This document shows positions 33,528 through 43,484 of a DNA stretch of 64,000 nt, piece after piece. Location of the stretch: assembly GCF_019973735.1 (NCBI RefSeq), contig NZ_AP024463.1, positions 1,984,001 through 2,048,000 on the forward strand, read 5' to 3'. A model generated the notes under the pieces. That model did not search any database. It had not been told where the DNA came from and saw nothing but the letters and a program-made list of their open reading frames with translations. The DNA is from Arachnia rubra. GTDB taxonomy: Bacteria > Actinomycetota > Actinomycetes > Propionibacteriales > Propionibacteriaceae. The translations under genes were made by a program, and so were the position numbers. Positions within the stretch are counted from its first letter, which is position 1. Each line of letters opens with the position of its first letter.

Positions 33528-36467
33528 TCAGGACCCTACCTGGCGGCCGTCGGTGGTGGCGTCCTCCCAGAAAATCTGATTCACCACTCGCAAGGCATGA
33601 CGCATGACTTTGATAGTGTCCTCAACCAGCTGAGAGTGCTGGCCAGGGCCGTAACCAGCCAGCTCGGCGACGGCCGCCTGCTCCTGATAGTCGATGGGTA
33701 GGACGTCGCTCGGACGGCCTCTGACGAGCATGATGGCATTCCGGACGCGACTGACGTGCAGCCAGGCCTGCCGTAGGCTGGCAGCCTGTTCACCGGTGAG
33801 CAGTTCCAGACCCTCCACCACGTCAATGGCCTTCAGCGTGGATGGGGTGCGCAGCGCGGGTGAGTTGCCGGCATGCTGCAGTTGAAGCAGCTGAATAGTC
33901 CACTCGATGTCTGACAGGCCGCCGGGCCCCAGTTTCAGATGGCGTTCCTTGTCCGTTCCCCGGGGAATCCGTTCCGTCGCCATGCGCAGTTTCAGCCTCC
34001 GGATCTCTGCGATCTGGGTGGCATCCACGCCCGCCTGCGGGTAGCGCAGGCCTGCCAGTTCGTCCAGCACGGCGGCAGCCAGCTCCTGTGCACCTGCTGC
34101 TGGCCTGGCACGCAGCAGGGCTTGGGCTTCCCATGCGGAGGCCCACTTCGCGTAGTAGGTAAGGTAGGAGGACTTAGTCCGCACGAGCGGGCCGCCCTTT
34201 CCCTCTGGGCGCAGATCAGCATCGACCACCATCGCAGGATCGGGCCCAGGCCTGCCGACCAGGTCGCAGGCCAGGCGGACGAGCCTGGCCGCGGCTACCT
34301 GACCATCCGGGCCAGAATCATCCGGGATGACGAACATGGCATCGACATCGGAGGCATAGCCCAGTTCACAGCCACTCCACCGGCCCATGCCGATCACTCC
34401 AACCTGGGGTGCGTCCACTTCGTGCCGCGCAATCTCCAGTGCAGCGTCCAGAGTGGCTCCCGCCAGATCACTGAGCGCCAGACCGACCGTGGTGACATCG
34501 GCGGATCCCAACACATCGGCCAGCGCCACCCGGCACAGTTCGGAACGCCGCAGTGCCCGCACCGATGCCACGGCTGAGGCCTGGTCAGATGCGCGCCCGA
34601 TATCTCTTTTCATGGAGTGTGATAGCAACTCGCGGGGACGAGGCTCCAGCCCCTCACGGTTGGCGAGCATCTGGACCATCTGGGGAGCTCGCATCAACAG
34701 GTTCACCACATAGCGGCTGGATGATGCGATGCGGGCCAGCCGTTGGGCCATCCAGCCTTCATCACGCAGCGCCCGCAGATACCAGGAGCTGGCTCCGAGT
34801 GCCTCCGAAAGCTGCCGAAAGGCCAGCAGCCCGAAGTCGGGGTTCGGACCTTCAGCGAACCATCCCAGCATGACGGGCATGAGCTGGCGCTGGATCTCGA
34901 CAGCACGCGAGGAGCCGTTTGTCAGAGCCTGGATATGTCCCAGCGCGGCGCGGGCATCCTCGAAGCCGAGTACCCGGAGCCGTTCCTGGGCAGCGTCCGC
35001 GGACAGCCGCAGTTCAGCTGTGGGAATGGCAGAGACGGCGTCGAGCAGGGGCGAGAAGAAGATTCGCTGTTGAAGCCGCTCCACCGCGCGGGTGCTGGAA
35101 CGCCACAGCCCCTTGACCTCGTCAGTGGTGCGCCCGGTGCTACGAGCCAGGTAGGCCCAGCCTGAATCGTCATCCGGCACAAGATGGGTACGCCGCAGGC
35201 GCCGGAGCTGTACCCGGTGTTCCAGGACCCGCTGTGTGCGGTAGGCCTCGGCCATAGCTGCACCATCGACACGGCCGATGTAGCTGAAGGCGATCAGAGC
35301 ACGCAGAGCGTCGAAGGTTCCGCGGGCCCTGACCCGCTCGTCACCGCGGCCGTGAACGAGCTGCAGAAGCTGCACCGTGAACTCGGTGTCCCGTAGTCCC
35401 CCGGCCCCAAGCTTTATCTCCCGGCCAGCCTCCTTGGCGGGAATCAGCGATATCACCCGGTTCCTCATGGCCCGCACCTCTGAAAGGAAACCCGGACGCT
35501 GGGCGGCTTCCCAGACGAGCGGGGAAACAAGATCGCAGAAAGCCTGTCCCAGCTCCTTGTCCCCCGCCGCCGGACGTGCCTTCAGAAGGGCCTGGAACTC
35601 CCAGTTCTTCGCCCACTGCCTGTAGTAGGCGGCGCAGGACTCAAGACTGCGCACCAGAGGCCCGGCGTTACCCTCAGGCCGGAGTGCCGCATCTACCGGC
35701 CAGATAGTCCCCTCTGCGGTATGGGCGGAACAGATCCGCGCCACCGCTGCCGCCACCTTCGCTCCGGCGCACATCGCCTCCTCATGCCCGGCGTCTCCGG
35801 CAGGCTCAGCAACATAAATCACGTCAACATCCGAGATGTAATTGAGCTCTCGCGCTCCGGTCTTGCCCATCGCGATAACGGCAAGCCGCACCGAAGTAGA
35901 CTCAGGCACGCTGGCACGAGCACAGTCGAGGGCACATTCAAGGATGGCATCGGCGAGGTGGCTCAGTTCCGCGGCGATGTCGTCAACCAGGGCGATGGGA
36001 TCGTCACAGGCAAGATCCCTGGCAGCAATCTCCACCAAAGCAGCGTGATTGGCGCGCCGGAGCCGGTCCGCATCGGCCTGCCCTGCCTCATCGACTACCC
36101 GTAACCGGATGTATTCCAGCCAGTTGCCTCTGCGTGGTTCCGGCTCCGAGGCCAGGACTCTAAGTTCTTCGGGGTTCTTGACCAGGAAGCGCGCGAGTAC
36201 CGAGGACCCTCCCATGACAAGCAGTACCCGCTCCAGCCAGTCTGGGGTGGCTGCGATCCGCGACAACAACGCCGGATCCCTCTTCCCGATGTTCGCCAGG
36301 CACTCCAGGGCTTGGTCCCGGTCGGCGGCACGGGTAAATGCCTGCAATGGCACGGGAGGGTCCCCACCGAGCTGCGCACACCAGTCCTGCCATACCCTCG
36401 CCGCGCTGCTGGGGAACTCAAAACCACGCCGCGCGAACTCACCCGCAGCGGTGCTGACCCTGTTCAC
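33528..36467 (-). CDS. glnE: Bifunctional glutamine synthetase adenylyltransferase/deadenylase GlnE
   Basis: 979-residue enzyme with two nucleotidyltransferase domains: the N-terminal removase with the metal motif ISDVDVIYV (about 205-215) and the C-terminal adenylyltransferase with YASDVDAMFVI (about 700), each followed by a GlnD-like helical domain (LGAGGLRDTEFTVQLLQL and LGPGGLSDIEWTIQLLQL). It adds or removes AMP on the Tyr of GlnA1. Located near a second glutamine synthetase gene, as in other actinobacteria. Full length. Confidence 0.96.
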   Translation of the reverse strand: MNRVSTAAGEFARRGFEFPSSAARVWQDWCAQLGGDPPVPLQAFTRAADRDQALECLANIGKRDPALLSRIAATPDWLERVLLVMGGSSVLARFLVKNPEELRVLASEPEPRRGNWLEYIRLRVVDEAGQADADRLRRANHAALVEIAARDLACDDPIALVDDIAAELSHLADAILECALDCARASVPESTSVRLAVIAMGKTGARELNYISDVDVIYVAEPAGDAGHEEAMCAGAKVAAAVARICSAHTAEGTIWPVDAALRPEGNAGPLVRSLESCAAYYRQWAKNWEFQALLKARPAAGDKELGQAFCDLVSPLVWEAAQRPGFLSEVRAMRNRVISLIPAKEAGREIKLGAGGLRDTEFTVQLLQLVHGRGDERVRARGTFDALRALIAFSYIGRVDGAAMAEAYRTQRVLEHRVQLRRLRRTHLVPDDDSGWAYLARSTGRTTDEVKGLWRSSTRAVERLQQRIFFSPLLDAVSAIPTAELRLSADAAQERLRVLGFEDARAALGHIQALTNGSSRAVEIQRQLMPVMLGWFAEGPNPDFGLLAFRQLSEALGASSWYLRALRDEGWMAQRLARIASSSRYVVNLLMRAPQMVQMLANREGLEPRPRELLSHSMKRDIGRASDQASAVASVRALRRSELCRVALADVLGSADVTTVGLALSDLAGATLDAALEIARHEVDAPQVGVIGMGRWSGCELGYASDVDAMFVIPDDSGPDGQVAAARLVRLACDLVGRPGPDPAMVVDADLRPEGKGGPLVRTKSSYLTYYAKWASAWEAQALLRARPAAGAQELAAAVLDELAGLRYPQAGVDATQIAEIRRLKLRMATERIPRGTDKERHLKLGPGGLSDIEWTIQLLQLQHAGNSPALRTPSTLKAIDVVEGLELLTGEQAASLRQAWLHVSRVRNAIMLVRGRPSDVLPIDYQEQAAVAELAGYGPGQHSQLVEDTIKVMRHALRVVNQIFWEDATTDGRQVGS

Positions 36468-36531
36468 GTCTCCACCCTAACGAGCACAACGCCAGTCTCC
36501 CGTCTACACGCTGAGCCTCTAAGATTGCCGC

Positions 36532-37008
36532 ATGTTCAGCGCTGACGAGAAGACCATCGCGGAGTTGCGGAACCTATTTACATGCCTGGCCGCCATCGAT
36601 CCCGCAGGAGCCGCAGCGCTGGGTATGGCCCTAGAAGGGAAGCTCGCAAGGCGGAACCCAGACCTGACCAGGGTGCTGTGGGATGCCGCAAGTTCCGCGG
36701 GGAAACATGAGCTGGATTTGGGCCGCACCCTCACGGCGGCCTGCTGCCGTGCCTTCTGCGCCAGGCTGGGTGAGCTTCACCCGGGGTCCGCGATCGAGGT
36801 TCGTGTCCCGCCTTGGGCAGCCGTTCAGGTTGGCTTTGGCGACGGCCCGAGACACACCCGTGGCACACCGCCCAATGTCGTGGAGATGTCACCAACCGCG
36901 TTCCTGGGGCTGGTCACAGGGCAGCTGTGCTGGGGCGATGCAGAAATGAAGATATCCGGTGCACAGGCTGAGCGGCTGGCGGCTGCCTTCCCAATCAGAG
37001 AACCTTGA
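36532..37008 (+). CDS. Sterol-carrier-like conserved actinobacterial protein
   Basis: Cytoplasmic protein of 158 residues. The C-terminal half has the block IEVRVPPWAAVQVG, GPRHTRGTPPNVVEM, characteristic of the bacterial sterol carrier family protein group linked to SCP2 folds; the N-terminal half is helical. Function is not established. Convergent with glnA2, their 3' ends overlapping by 14 bases; divergent from glnE. Confidence 0.75.
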   Translation: MFSADEKTIAELRNLFTCLAAIDPAGAAALGMALEGKLARRNPDLTRVLWDAASSAGKHELDLGRTLTAACCRAFCARLGELHPGSAIEVRVPPWAAVQVGFGDGPRHTRGTPPNVVEMSPTAFLGLVTGQLCWGDAEMKISGAQAERLAAAFPIREP

Positions 37009-38320
37009 TGTGGCGTTCGACCTCCCACGGGGTGACCTGCTGCTGATAGGACTCGAACTCAGCCCGTTTGTTCCTCATGAAGTATTCGAACACATGCTCG
37101 CCGAGAGTCTCAGCGGCGAGTTCAGAGTTCTCCATCAGGCGCAGCGCCTCATCAAGACTGCTAGGTAATGACTTGATGCCCAATGCACGGCGCTCCCGCT
37201 CACTCAGCTGCCAGACCGCGTCCTCAGCCTCCTCCTGAAGCGGGTATTCATTCTCAATCCCGGCCAGCCCCGCATTGAGTATCAACGCGAAGGTGAGGTA
37301 GGGGTTGCAAGCCGAGTCCGGGGCGCGGTATTCGATGCGGGCTGAACTCGCCTTGCCGGGCGAGAACTGGGGTATACGGATCAGCGCGGAACGGTTGGCC
37401 CGGCCCCACGAGGCGAAGGTGGGGGCTTCAGCTCCACCCATGAGACGCTTGTAGGAGTTGACCCACTGATTGGTGACCGCAGTGATCTCGGGGGCGTGCC
37501 GCAGCAACCCGGCCACGAATTGCCGGGCTGTCTTCGACAAGCGGTATTCGTCTGCGGCGTCATGAAAGACGTTGGTGTCCCCCTCGAACAGCGACATATG
37601 GGTGTGCATACCGGACCCCGGGTGCTGGGAAAATGGTTTCGGCATGAACGTGGCGTGAATACCCTGGGATACCGCCACCTCCCGGATCACGACCCTGAAA
37701 GTCATAACGTTGTCCGCCATGTTCAGCGCATCGGCGTAACGCAGATCGATCTCATGCTGGCCGGGGCCAGCCTCGTGGTGGCTGAATTCCACGGAAATAC
37801 CCATCTGTTCCAGCATCGTGATGGCGTCGCGCCTGAAATCCGTGCCGTTCCCCAAGGTGGTGTGATCGAAGTAGCCACCCTCATCGAGAGGCACCGGGGG
37901 GTTGAGATGGCTGAGCACGAAGAACTCAATCTCCGGGTGGATGTAGAAGGTGAAGCCCATGTCAGCTGCCTTCTTGAGAGCTCTTTTCAGCACGTGCCGC
38001 GGGTCCGCGAAACTCGGGGAGCCGTCGGGAAGCTGGATATCGCACAACATGCGGGCAGTGCCTCGCTCGGTGTGCCGCCAAGGCAACACCTGGAAGGTCG
38101 AGGGGTCGGGGTGGACGACCATGTCCGACTCGTAGACCCGCGCAAACCCCTCGATGGCAGAGCCGTCGAAGCCGACACCCTCCGCTATGGCCCCCTCCAC
38201 CTCAGCCGGGGCGATCGCCACCGATTTCAAAGACCCCAGCACATCGGTGAACCAGAGGCGCACGAACCGGATGTCTCGTTCCTCCATCGAGCGCAGCACG
38301 AACTCTGTCTGCCTGTCCAT
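36995..38320 (-). CDS. glnA2: Second glutamine synthetase type I (GlnA2)
   Basis: GSI-alpha-like enzyme of 441 residues with GFDGSAIEGF, the ATP-binding KPFSQHPGSGMHTH and EYRAPDSACNPYL. In the region aligned with the adenylylation loop of GlnA1 ([10 protein letters not shown]) it reads DAVWQLSERE, with Trp in place of Tyr, so GlnE cannot adenylylate it there. Actinobacterial GlnA2 proteins are typically not adenylylated and have lower or different activity. Adjacent to glnE in the same orientation but separated by the opposite-strand SCP-like gene. Confidence 0.93.
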   Translation of the reverse strand: MDRQTEFVLRSMEERDIRFVRLWFTDVLGSLKSVAIAPAEVEGAIAEGVGFDGSAIEGFARVYESDMVVHPDPSTFQVLPWRHTERGTARMLCDIQLPDGSPSFADPRHVLKRALKKAADMGFTFYIHPEIEFFVLSHLNPPVPLDEGGYFDHTTLGNGTDFRRDAITMLEQMGISVEFSHHEAGPGQHEIDLRYADALNMADNVMTFRVVIREVAVSQGIHATFMPKPFSQHPGSGMHTHMSLFEGDTNVFHDAADEYRLSKTARQFVAGLLRHAPEITAVTNQWVNSYKRLMGGAEAPTFASWGRANRSALIRIPQFSPGKASSARIEYRAPDSACNPYLTFALILNAGLAGIENEYPLQEEAEDAVWQLSERERRALGIKSLPSSLDEALRLMENSELAAETLGEHVFEYFMRNKRAEFESYQQQVTPWEVERHIKVL

Positions 38321-38414
38321 GGCACTAGTGTGCCGCAGTCCGCACGGATCCAGCAGCAGGCCTTGCCAAGAACCCTCATCCGGATGGTCCGCACATCAGC
38401 TCATAATGGGGTTC

Positions 38415-39251
38415 ATGGCTAAACCCGGCTGGTATCCCGACCCCGACGGCTCCGGCACTCCCCGTTACTGGAACGGCGAACGCTGGGAGGACCCCGTCGA
38501 CGGGAACCGGCCCCGCCGGAAAGGACCGTGGGCTCTTGGCACAGGCCTGCTCACATTGATACTGGTGGTCGCCGTGATCCTCTGGCAGCCCTGGAAGAAC
38601 AATCCGTGGTCCCTGCCCACGGACGGCAATTCATCTCGTCCCACCGGATCCCAGTGGGACGAGACCGAACCCACGAACACCCCGACCTCGCCCGGTCCGT
38701 CTGACGGTGGGGGCCGCCCTGTGGCATGCCCCATCGTCCCGGAGGGCGCCGGTCCCCAGTCCCAGAATGGCTGGTTCTCCTCCGGGGGGATGAAGTACCA
38801 GGGGGTTCCCGGCTGGCGGGAGAACAGCGGTCATTTCATCGACTTCGCCTCGGAGAGATCAGGGCAGGATGATCACGTGGCCGGCTCGTGGGTTGCCGTG
38901 ACAGCCATCGGCCAGCTGTCCAAGAAGGACTATAGCCCCGACCCGAGGACAGCAGCCCAGCAACTCGTCAGTTGCCTGTCCACCTCCTACTATTACAGTC
39001 ATCTGAGCCGGGTTGAGGTGCTGGAGGACAAATCCTTTCGCACCAGCGATGGGGTCAGCGGCTGGCTGATCCGGGCCAATTTCTGGAACGAGCCCGGCTA
39101 CTACGAGGTCCTCGGCGACGAGGCGGTGGTGGTCATCGTGGATCAGGGAGCCGGTGACACCGTCACCTTGTTCCACACGCAGGCACCCATCAATGACTCA
39201 GATCGCCAGGCGCTGGTGAAGGCGAGCCTGGACAGTCTGGGACGGGCATGA
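38415..39251 (+). CDS. DUF2510 single-pass membrane protein, copy 1
   Basis: N-terminal DUF2510 motif KPGWYPDPDGSGTPRYWNG, a membrane helix at about 43-60, a Pro/Ser/Thr-rich linker and an extracytoplasmic domain with a few Cys (VACPIVPEG, LVSCLSTSYYYSHL). Two ATG codons nine bases apart (38406, 38415) could start it; GGGG within the first codons favours the second, and the family begins with MAxPGWYP. First of three tandem DUF2510 genes. Function unknown; probably a surface or secretion-associated protein. Confidence 0.85.
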   Translation: MAKPGWYPDPDGSGTPRYWNGERWEDPVDGNRPRRKGPWALGTGLLTLILVVAVILWQPWKNNPWSLPTDGNSSRPTGSQWDETEPTNTPTSPGPSDGGGRPVACPIVPEGAGPQSQNGWFSSGGMKYQGVPGWRENSGHFIDFASERSGQDDHVAGSWVAVTAIGQLSKKDYSPDPRTAAQQLVSCLSTSYYYSHLSRVEVLEDKSFRTSDGVSGWLIRANFWNEPGYYEVLGDEAVVVIVDQGAGDTVTLFHTQAPINDSDRQALVKASLDSLGRA

Positions 39252-39335
39252 GAGTTTCCGCGGCGTCACGTCGACCTTTGCGACGACACCGGCTATCTTA
39301 GAGACCTCTAATGCCCGATACCTAGCATGGAACTC

Positions 39336-40283
39336 ATGGCTGCTCCTCCCGGTTGGTACCCAGATCCTCAGAACCCCCATCGCAAACGCTACTGGGATGG
39401 GGCTCAATGGACGATTCATGTACAGAATCCCCCCGCCCACCAGGTCCCCACCACTCCCGCTGAGCCCCAGCAGGGCGGCTACCCCACTCCCTCTCCAGAG
39501 CAATACGACTCCCTGAAGGAGAGCAGGGATTCACGGCCCGGCGGACCACGCCACGTCGTGTTGTGGATAGCGATCGGCATGGTCGTCACCATGCTCGCCG
39601 GAGGCGGCCTGCTGCTAGCGCTGAACCCCTCTCGCCCTCCCGCGGAACAGCAGAGCAGCCAGGGTTCCCAGAACGCATCCCCTTCCCCCACCGCCGCGGA
39701 CAGCCCGGGCTCATCCAATGCGGGAATCAAGGTGGGGGACGTGCTTCGGGGTGAGGACAACTGTCCCACTACTGCGAAAGATGCCCAAGGAGTGGTCGGT
39801 GCTGATGGCCGCGTCACCTCTGCCGGTGGGTTGAGCTATCCTGTCATCCCGGACTTCGTTGCGTCACCGATCGACTACGGGTTCATCCATCAGTCGAACT
39901 CCACAACCAAGGCTTACCAGGGCCAGGAGGGGCAGGCCGCCGTCACCGTCGGAACCTTGAAGTCCGAAGACGGCTTCAAGGACCCGCTTCCCAGCACGGT
40001 CCGGGTCGTACAGTGCGTGATAGCCAATCCGAGGTTCTACAACTCCAAGCCAACCGCCGAGGTGACCCAGGTCGCCGTGAACGAGAACGATGGAACGGTT
40101 GTGCTTCAGGTCCATGTTCCAGCTGAGGGCAGGCCAGGAGGCCAGGGCGACAGGCTCGCTGTCGCGGTCTATTCAGGAGGATCCCGCAGCAAGCAGGTGG
40201 TCGTCTCCCTCGCACCCCAGAACGACTCCGCGACCTTAGATGCGGTCAACACGGCCTTGGCAGGTCTGCGCCTGAATACATGA
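39336..40283 (+). CDS. DUF2510 single-pass membrane protein, copy 2
   Basis: MAAPPGWYPDPQNPHRKRYW then Gln/Pro linker, a membrane helix at about 74-95, a Ser/Gln/Ala-rich stalk and a C-terminal domain of about 165 residues beginning GIKVGDVLRGEDNCPTT with a second Cys in RVVQCVIANP. The outer domain is clearly paralogous to that of copy 3 (shared GxxVGxxxxGxxxCPxTA, DGR-TS-GGLS, G(F)(I/M)HQ-NS, AVGTL). Start again ambiguous between two ATG nine bases apart (39327, 39336). Confidence 0.85.
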   Translation: MAAPPGWYPDPQNPHRKRYWDGAQWTIHVQNPPAHQVPTTPAEPQQGGYPTPSPEQYDSLKESRDSRPGGPRHVVLWIAIGMVVTMLAGGGLLLALNPSRPPAEQQSSQGSQNASPSPTAADSPGSSNAGIKVGDVLRGEDNCPTTAKDAQGVVGADGRVTSAGGLSYPVIPDFVASPIDYGFIHQSNSTTKAYQGQEGQAAVTVGTLKSEDGFKDPLPSTVRVVQCVIANPRFYNSKPTAEVTQVAVNENDGTVVLQVHVPAEGRPGGQGDRLAVAVYSGGSRSKQVVVSLAPQNDSATLDAVNTALAGLRLNT

Positions 40284-40335
40284 ACACGCGTGCAACCTTG
40301 GAAGTGACAACGGCCTGGGCTCTACGATGAAAGGC

Positions 40336-41274
40336 ATGTCAGCACCAGGTTGGTATCCAGACCCGCACAATGATGGCCAGAAACGCTTCTGGGATGGGAG
40401 TCAGTGGACAACGCAGGTTGAGACCCAGCCAGAACCCGGTGAGCAGCCCGCAAAGATTGAGGCGGCTCCCTCCGAAGCCCTGCTTCCCCCACCGGCCAAA
40501 CAAAACAATGCCCTTCTTTGGGGAGTGGTGGTGCTCGTGCTTGCCCTCATGCTCGGGGGCGGCTGGTGGCTGTCGGTGAACAACGGCTCAACCAGTTCAG
40601 CACAGGCAACAGCGGGATTCCCTGTGGGGGGCGGCAGGCACCATAAGCCCTCCCAAGCAGCCAGCCAGGTTCCCTCACCTACCGGTCCCGACGTGGAGGG
40701 CATAAGGGTGGGCAGTCTCATCAGTGGCACCGCTGACTGCCCGCGAACTGCGACCGACGCCATCGGCGAGATCGGCGAGGACGGTCGCATCACTTCCCCG
40801 GGAGGCCTCAGTATTCCCGCCGTCGACGGCTTCCAGCCTGAGCCGGCCGCCGCGATGCACCTTGGTTTCATGCACCAGGCCAACAGCGCCGTTAAAACCT
40901 TCAGCGATATTAACTGGGCGGCATCGATTGCGGTGGGGACCCTGGATCCTGCCGAGGGTTTCACAGAGGTGGTGCCCGCAGCCAGGCGGGTCGTGAGCTG
41001 CATGCTTGGCAACCCCGAACTCTACCCGGAGGGTGCTCCCACCGCGGAGATCACCGGCGTCGAATACCGCCCCGATGCCCAGGCAGCCTGGCTGGGTGTC
41101 TGGATTCCACTCAGCGGAAGTCATAAGGTGCAGGCAGACTACTTCTCAGTGACCACGATCAAACGCGGCGATGTCATCCACGTGCTGCTCGTGACCACAC
41201 CAGACCGTAGCGACAACGTCGACAACAACTATGACGATCTCTGGGCCGCAGTCGAGAAGACCGAGCTGCATTAA
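40336..41274 (+). CDS. DUF2510 single-pass membrane protein, copy 3
   Basis: MSAPGWYPDPHNDGQKRFWD, a linker, a membrane helix at about 58-78 (LLWGVVVLVLALMLGGGWWL), a His/Ser-rich stalk and an outer domain starting GIRVGSLISGTADCPRT, paralogous to copy 2 including two Cys that could form a disulfide. Possible starts are ATG 40327 and 40336, the latter with AAAGG close upstream. Function unknown. Confidence 0.85.
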   Translation: MSAPGWYPDPHNDGQKRFWDGSQWTTQVETQPEPGEQPAKIEAAPSEALLPPPAKQNNALLWGVVVLVLALMLGGGWWLSVNNGSTSSAQATAGFPVGGGRHHKPSQAASQVPSPTGPDVEGIRVGSLISGTADCPRTATDAIGEIGEDGRITSPGGLSIPAVDGFQPEPAAAMHLGFMHQANSAVKTFSDINWAASIAVGTLDPAEGFTEVVPAARRVVSCMLGNPELYPEGAPTAEITGVEYRPDAQAAWLGVWIPLSGSHKVQADYFSVTTIKRGDVIHVLLVTTPDRSDNVDNNYDDLWAAVEKTELH

Positions 41275-41325
41275 CGATCCAAGCGGAATCCCGCCGATCC
41301 GGCCTGGCCACTACACTGTGACCGC

Positions 41326-42180
41326 GTGAGCCCAGTACAACCGTTCCAGGTCACCCCGCGCCGGGAGGTCCCGGCGGGAATCGCACGGCCAGCGTATGTC
41401 GGTAAGCGAGCCCCGAAAGAATACGTGGGTGATGACGTCCAATCCCCGGAGATCATCGAGGCGATGCGCGAGGCAGGGGCCATTGCCTGCGAGGCTATGC
41501 ATGAGGCGGGAAGGGCCGTCCGCCCCGGGGTCACCACCGACGAGCTGGACCGCATAGTCCACACCTACATCCTGGACCACGGTGCTTACCCATCGACCCT
41601 CGGTTACCGGGGCTTCCCGAAGTCGTGCTGCACATCCGTGAACGAGGTGATCTGTCACGGCATCCCGGACCTTCGCCCCTTGGAGGACGGAGACGTGGTG
41701 AAGATCGACGTCACCGCCTTCAAGAACGGGGTTCACGGAGACAACTGCTACACCTTCTTCTGCGGTGACGTGGATGAGCAGTCGCGGCGTCTCACGGAAC
41801 GTACCCAGGAGGCCATGAACCGAGCCATCAAGGCTGTCTTGCCGGGCCGTTCAACCTCGGTCATCGGCCGTGTCATCGAGTCCTATGCGAAGCGTTTCGG
41901 TTATGGCGTGGTCCGCGAGTACACCGGGCACGGAGTACACACCGCCTTTCATTCGGGCCTAGTGATCCTCCACTACGACGAGCCCCGGTACTCGGCCAAA
42001 ATCCGTCCTGGCATGACCTTCACGATCGAGCCGATGCTGACCCTCGGCTCCCCGGAATCGGAGGTCTGGAAGGACGGCTGGACCGTCGTGACTCTCGATG
42101 GCTCCCGTTGCGCTCAATTCGAACAAACCATTGTGGTCACCGATACCGGAGCTGAAATCATCACCGCACCCCGCAGCTGA
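41326..42180 (+). CDS. map: Methionine aminopeptidase type I
   Basis: Removes the initiator methionine. The 284 residues have all five metal ligands: Asp in VKIDVTAF and in [11 protein letters not shown], His in GHGVHTAFH, Glu in FTIEPML and in QFEQTIVV. The N-terminal extension with [12 protein letters not shown] is that of the actinobacterial long MetAP1c. GTG start. Upstream of rnpB, on the other strand. Confidence 0.95.
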   Translation: MSPVQPFQVTPRREVPAGIARPAYVGKRAPKEYVGDDVQSPEIIEAMREAGAIACEAMHEAGRAVRPGVTTDELDRIVHTYILDHGAYPSTLGYRGFPKSCCTSVNEVICHGIPDLRPLEDGDVVKIDVTAFKNGVHGDNCYTFFCGDVDEQSRRLTERTQEAMNRAIKAVLPGRSTSVIGRVIESYAKRFGYGVVREYTGHGVHTAFHSGLVILHYDEPRYSAKIRPGMTFTIEPMLTLGSPESEVWKDGWTVVTLDGSRCAQFEQTIVVTDTGAEIITAPRS

Positions 42181-42189
42181 AATCCATGC

Positions 42190-42570
42190 TGGGAATGAGC
42201 CGGCCTGTAAGCCGGATTCTGTCTAACGATGATCATCCATCTGAGGCCCGCCGTCGCCGGCGGGCTCCTGCGACCTACCCGGAAACCTCGCACGAGCAGC
42301 GCTCAGGTGGTTTCCGCGGCTAGCAAGGCTAGCCTTCTTGGTCTTGCTCCAGGTGGGGTTTACCAAGCCACACCGGTCACCCGGTGCGCTGGTGGTCTCT
42401 TACACCACCGTTTCACCCTTACCCGGCAATGCCGGGCGGTCTGTTCTCTGTGGCACTTTCCCGCGGGTCACCCCGGGTGGGCGTTACCCACCACCCTGCT
42501 CTGCGGAGTCCGGACTTTCCTCAGCCTGGTTTCTCAGGCCGCGATCACCCGGCCGGCTCATCCGGGAGAT
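42190..42570 (-). ncRNA. rnpB: RNase P RNA (class A)
   Basis: Minus strand: GAGGAAAGTCCGGACTCC, AGAGCAGGGTGGTGGGTAACG, ACAGAGA, GGGTAAGGGTGAAACGGTG, TGTAAGAGACCACCAG, then GATGGATGATCA and GACAGAATCCGGCTTAC in the expected order. Ends pair: GAGCCGGCC (42551-42559) with GGCCGGCTC (42197-42205). A -10 like TAGAAT (42578-42583) lies just upstream of the 5' end. Catalytic RNA that matures tRNA 5' ends. Ends are approximate. Confidence 0.96.
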
Positions 42571-42686
42571 GATTCTACCTCAGCCGGACTGCCGGAACCG
42601 ACACCGCACCCAGGAGGCCACACGGAAAGTCCGGGCCGTCTCGCCACTCCAGGACTCGACGCCGGTCACTTGACCGCGGCTGGACC

Positions 42687-43427
42687 TCAAAGCCCCGAAT
42701 CTGCCGTCCGCACGAGGATGCGGTCGCACTCGACGCACCGGAGCACCTCATTCTCAGGAGCCTTGCGGTAGCTGTCCAAGTCCGAGACCGTGATCTCCAG
42801 CTGGCATCCGGTGCAGCGTCCGCGATGCAGCTTAACCGCTCCCAGGCCACTGTGTTCGCGGAGCCTCTCATACAACCCCAACAGCGGGGCAGGAACCTTC
42901 TTCGCCTCGCTGGCCCTGGAGGAGGAGATGATCTTCGCCTCGCTGCTCAGCTTACCCACCTGGGTATCGCGCGCCGCCACGTCAGCACGCAATTTGTCCT
43001 CGATGTCGGTCTTGCTGGCGGCCAGCTCATCACGCTCAACCACGGCAGACTCAAGCTGCCCCATGAGGTCGAGCTCGGCATCCTCGAGCTCGTTTATCCG
43101 CCGCTGGATACGCTCCACCTCTTCCATGAGCCCACGCAGCACCTTCGGATCGGTGACGGAGCCATCCTCCACGCGTCTGCGTTCCCGCTCTAGGCGAGCC
43201 CGCACAGGCACCAGGTCGGATTCAGCCCTGCGCACAGCGAGTTCCAAGTCACCCACCCTGGTGGTGGCCGCCACCAGATCATCGGTGACAGCCTGCCGGG
43301 ACTTCATGAGCTCTGCGATGGTGGCGTGCTGCGGCAGGCTTCTCGCGGCGTGCTGCAGCCGCCCGAGCTCGGAGTCAAGTTCAGCCAGGGTGAGCAGGCG
43401 TAGCTGGTCAGCGGGGTCGGCAAGCAT
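42687..43427 (-). CDS. C4-type zinc-ribbon coiled-coil protein (DUF164)
   Basis: 246 residues: two long antiparallel coiled coils (about 5-175) followed by a zinc ribbon with CTGC and CVEC pairs (RCTGCQLEIT, VLRCVECDRILVR). Widely conserved near rnpB in actinobacteria; thought to bind nucleic acid, function not settled. Minus strand, upstream of rnpB, so possibly cotranscribed with it. Confidence 0.88.
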   Translation of the reverse strand: MLADPADQLRLLTLAELDSELGRLQHAARSLPQHATIAELMKSRQAVTDDLVAATTRVGDLELAVRRAESDLVPVRARLERERRRVEDGSVTDPKVLRGLMEEVERIQRRINELEDAELDLMGQLESAVVERDELAASKTDIEDKLRADVAARDTQVGKLSSEAKIISSSRASEAKKVPAPLLGLYERLREHSGLGAVKLHRGRCTGCQLEITVSDLDSYRKAPENEVLRCVECDRILVRTADSGL

Positions 43428-43484
43428 GCGATTCCTTCCAACGTTCTGGAAAGCAAATCTACCGGGGAATTAGACTCTTAGCCC

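Noticed and set aside
42229..42771. 180-codon frame over the RNase P RNA gene
   Set aside because: All conserved blocks of class A RNase P RNA are present on the opposite strand.
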